Positions 62,829-64,000 of a DNA stretch of 64,000 nt are shown here, piece by piece (within the stretch, counting starts at the first letter, position 1; the number at the start of each line of letters is the position of its first letter). The notes beneath the pieces are model-generated. The model ran no database searches. It was given only the letters and a program-made list of their open reading frames with translations, and was not told the DNA's origin. Position numbers and translations under genes: made by a program. Origin of the DNA: Candidatus Eremiobacter antarcticus (GTDB lineage: Bacteria; Vulcanimicrobiota; Vulcanimicrobiia; Eremiobacterales; Eremiobacteraceae); assembly GCA_003244105.1 (NCBI GenBank), contig QHBK01000013.1, positions 18,393 through 82,392 of the forward strand, written 5' to 3'.

Positions 62829-62880
62829 CTCGTTCTCTGTCGGCCGTTGAAACTCCGGGAACTGAATCGAAGGGATATCG

Positions 62881-63321
62881 TTGCCCACTATCAGCCAGCT
62901 GGTGCGAACCGGCCGTGTGCGAATCAAGAAGAAGTCGAAGTCTCCAGCGTTCCTCGTGTCGCTGACGGGAGCGAAGCCTGGTCATGCGGATTTGCCGCAG
63001 CGCAGCAAGAGCATCGCCAAGGGCAACCCGCAGCGCCGAGGCGTCTGCACGCAAGTCAAGACAGTGACGCCGAAAAAGCCGAACTCCGCGTTGCGCAAAG
63101 TGGCGCGCGTGCGGCTGACCAACGGCATGGAGGTCACGGCGTACATCCCCGGCATCGGCCACAACCTGCAAGAGCACTCGGTCGTGCTGATCCGCGGTGG
63201 CCGCGTCAAAGATCTGCCGGGCGTGCGCTATCACATCATCCGCGGAACGCTCGACGCGCAAGGCGTGCAAAGCCGCAAGCAAGGGCGCTCCAAATACGGC
63301 GCCAAGCGCCCCAAAGCCTAA
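62881..63321 (+). CDS. rpsL: 30S ribosomal protein S12
   Basis: A 146-residue S12, the decoding-centre protein of the small subunit. [12 protein letters not shown], the [20 protein letters not shown] block with the Lys linked to streptomycin response unchanged, and [16 protein letters not shown] are all as usual. It begins with TTG at 62881 after AAGGGA, an uncommon start for a ribosomal protein gene; no ATG fits. A slightly longer C-terminal tail ([15 protein letters not shown]) ends it. It heads the str operon with rpsG and fusA, transcribed from the promoter at 62691-62719. Confidence 0.97.
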   Translation: MPTISQLVRTGRVRIKKKSKSPAFLVSLTGAKPGHADLPQRSKSIAKGNPQRRGVCTQVKTVTPKKPNSALRKVARVRLTNGMEVTAYIPGIGHNLQEHSVVLIRGGRVKDLPGVRYHIIRGTLDAQGVQSRKQGRSKYGAKRPKA

Positions 63322-63324
63322 GTC

Positions 63325-63795
63325 ATGCCCCGCAAAGGTTCCGTCCCCAAACGCCAAGTGCTGCCCGACCCGCGCTTTAACTCGCGCACGCTCGCGCGCT
63401 TCATCAACAAAGTGATGCTGTCGGGCAAGAAGAGCACCGCCGAGCGCATCACGTACGGCGCGTTCGACATCCTCAAGGCGAAGACGAGCAAAGACCCTAT
63501 GGAAGTCTTCACGCAAGCGCTCAATAACGCCATGCCGCTGGTCGAGGTGCGCCCGCGGCGCGTCGGCGGCGCGACCTATCAGGTCCCCATGGAAGTGCGG
63601 CCTGACCGCCGCCAAGCCATGGGCATGCGTTGGCTGATCAGCTTCGCGCGCAAGCGCCCCGGCAAGACCATGGAAGATCGCCTTGCGGCCGAGCTCCTGG
63701 ATGCAGCCAACAATCAAGGCTCATCGGTGAAAAAGCGTGAGGACACGCATCGCATGGCCGAGGCCAACAAAGCTTTCGCGCACTACCGATGGTAA
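63325..63795 (+). CDS. rpsG: 30S ribosomal protein S7
   Basis: A 156-residue S7, which organises the 3' major domain of 16S r[23 protein letters not shown] is the typical start, [19 protein letters not shown] the central RNA-binding stretch, and [21 protein letters not shown] the usual end. Three bases separate it from rpsL, and its stop lies inside the fusA start region (seven-base overlap), indicating tight coupling. In E. coli S7 represses its own operon. Confidence 0.97.
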   Translation: MPRKGSVPKRQVLPDPRFNSRTLARFINKVMLSGKKSTAERITYGAFDILKAKTSKDPMEVFTQALNNAMPLVEVRPRRVGGATYQVPMEVRPDRRQAMGMRWLISFARKRPGKTMEDRLAAELLDAANNQGSSVKKREDTHRMAEANKAFAHYRW

Positions 63796-64000
63796 CATCC
63801 AGCATCGACCATAAGGCGATCCAGAAGGGCGCGCCCGGTCGGCAATACTCGCTCGCGAACACGCGCAACATCGGCATTGCCGCGCACATCGATGCCGGCA
63901 AGACGACGACGACGGAGCGTATCCTCTTCTATACCGGCCGCACGCACAAGATGGGCGAAGTGCACGAGGGCGCGGCGACCATGGACTGGATGGAGCAGGA
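63789..64000 (+). CDS. fusA: Elongation factor G, 5' part
   Basis: The first 70 or so codons of elongation factor G, the translocation GTPase; the gene runs off the window end. The G1 loop [20 protein letters not shown] is complete, followed by [17 protein letters not shown], the EF-G wording of switch I. It begins with ATG 63789, overlapping the rpsG stop by seven bases. About 20 residues ([20 protein letters not shown]) precede the usual family start, making the N-terminus a little longer than in E. coli EF-G. Confidence 0.93.
   Translation, partial: MVTSSIDHKAIQKGAPGRQYSLANTRNIGIAAHIDAGKTTTTERILFYTGRTHKMGEVHEGAATMDWMEQ

Overview
The window is GC-rich bacterial chromosome, densely packed, with many 4-bp ATGA/GTGA start-stop overlaps and frequent GTG/TTG starts. 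A TonB-dependent receptor, a TonB-family protein, lipoproteins and type IV pilus-like minor pilins point to a diderm. The fused 2-oxoglutarate dehydrogenase E2-E1 protein is otherwise best known from Actinobacteria. Together these suggest a high-GC diderm lineage of the Terrabacteria kind (Eremiobacterota/WPS-2 would fit). That placement is inference; no 16S gene is present. No tRNA or rRNA gene, CRISPR array, insertion sequence or prophage was seen.

Layout. 1-1.5 kb: 3' end of dnaE2. 1.5-4.5 kb (minus): a small membrane protein and three pilin-like genes, the first carrying a prepilin motif in the middle of a 504-residue protein. 4.8-7.4 kb: clpB. 7.4-16 kb (minus): an apparent operon of a secreted protein, a serine hydrolase, an SDR oxidoreductase, the fused 2-oxoglutarate dehydrogenase, its E3 (lpd) and a lipoprotein. 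16-21.6 kb: a phosphodiester glycosidase-like exported protein, a secreted protein, a SEC-C protein and a gamma-glutamyltransferase-like protein. 21.6-23.1 kb (minus): an ECF sigma factor with its FecR-type anti-sigma partner. 23.3-28.9 kb: a UPF0158-Fic fusion whose Fic motif lacks the catalytic histidine, followed by an AddB/AdnAB-like nuclease and a drifted SF1 helicase. 28.9-33.4 kb: a TonB-family protein and a three-subunit molybdenum hydroxylase. 33.46-38.4 kb: a cobalamin riboswitch driving a complete B12 uptake operon (btuC, btuD, btuB, btuF). 38.4-42.1 kb: two hypotheticals, a cytochrome c lipoprotein, a photolyase and a zinc-ribbon membrane protein. 42.2-54.2 kb: a glycan locus with an ABC exporter, several glycosyltransferases, a methyltransferase, a sulfotransferase and the PAPS-forming enzymes sat and cysC. 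54.2-64 kb: a GNAT protein, then rpoB, rpoC, rpsL, rpsG and the start of fusA, with strong sigma-70-type promoters before rpoB and rpsL.

How the parts work together. In the glycan locus, sat plus cysC would make PAPS for the neighbouring sulfotransferase, while the glycosyltransferases and ABC exporter would build and export a glycan, so a sulfated surface polysaccharide is the simplest reading. In the btu operon the riboswitch and a hairpin that masks the btuC ribosome binding site suggest translational shut-off by cobalamin. The kgd-lpd pair supplies a whole 2-oxoglutarate dehydrogenase from two genes. The most unusual items are the UPF0158-Fic fusion with altered active-site and inhibitory residues, the internal prepilin motif, the lipoyl-bearing kgd fusion and the basic N-terminal tail on RpoB.
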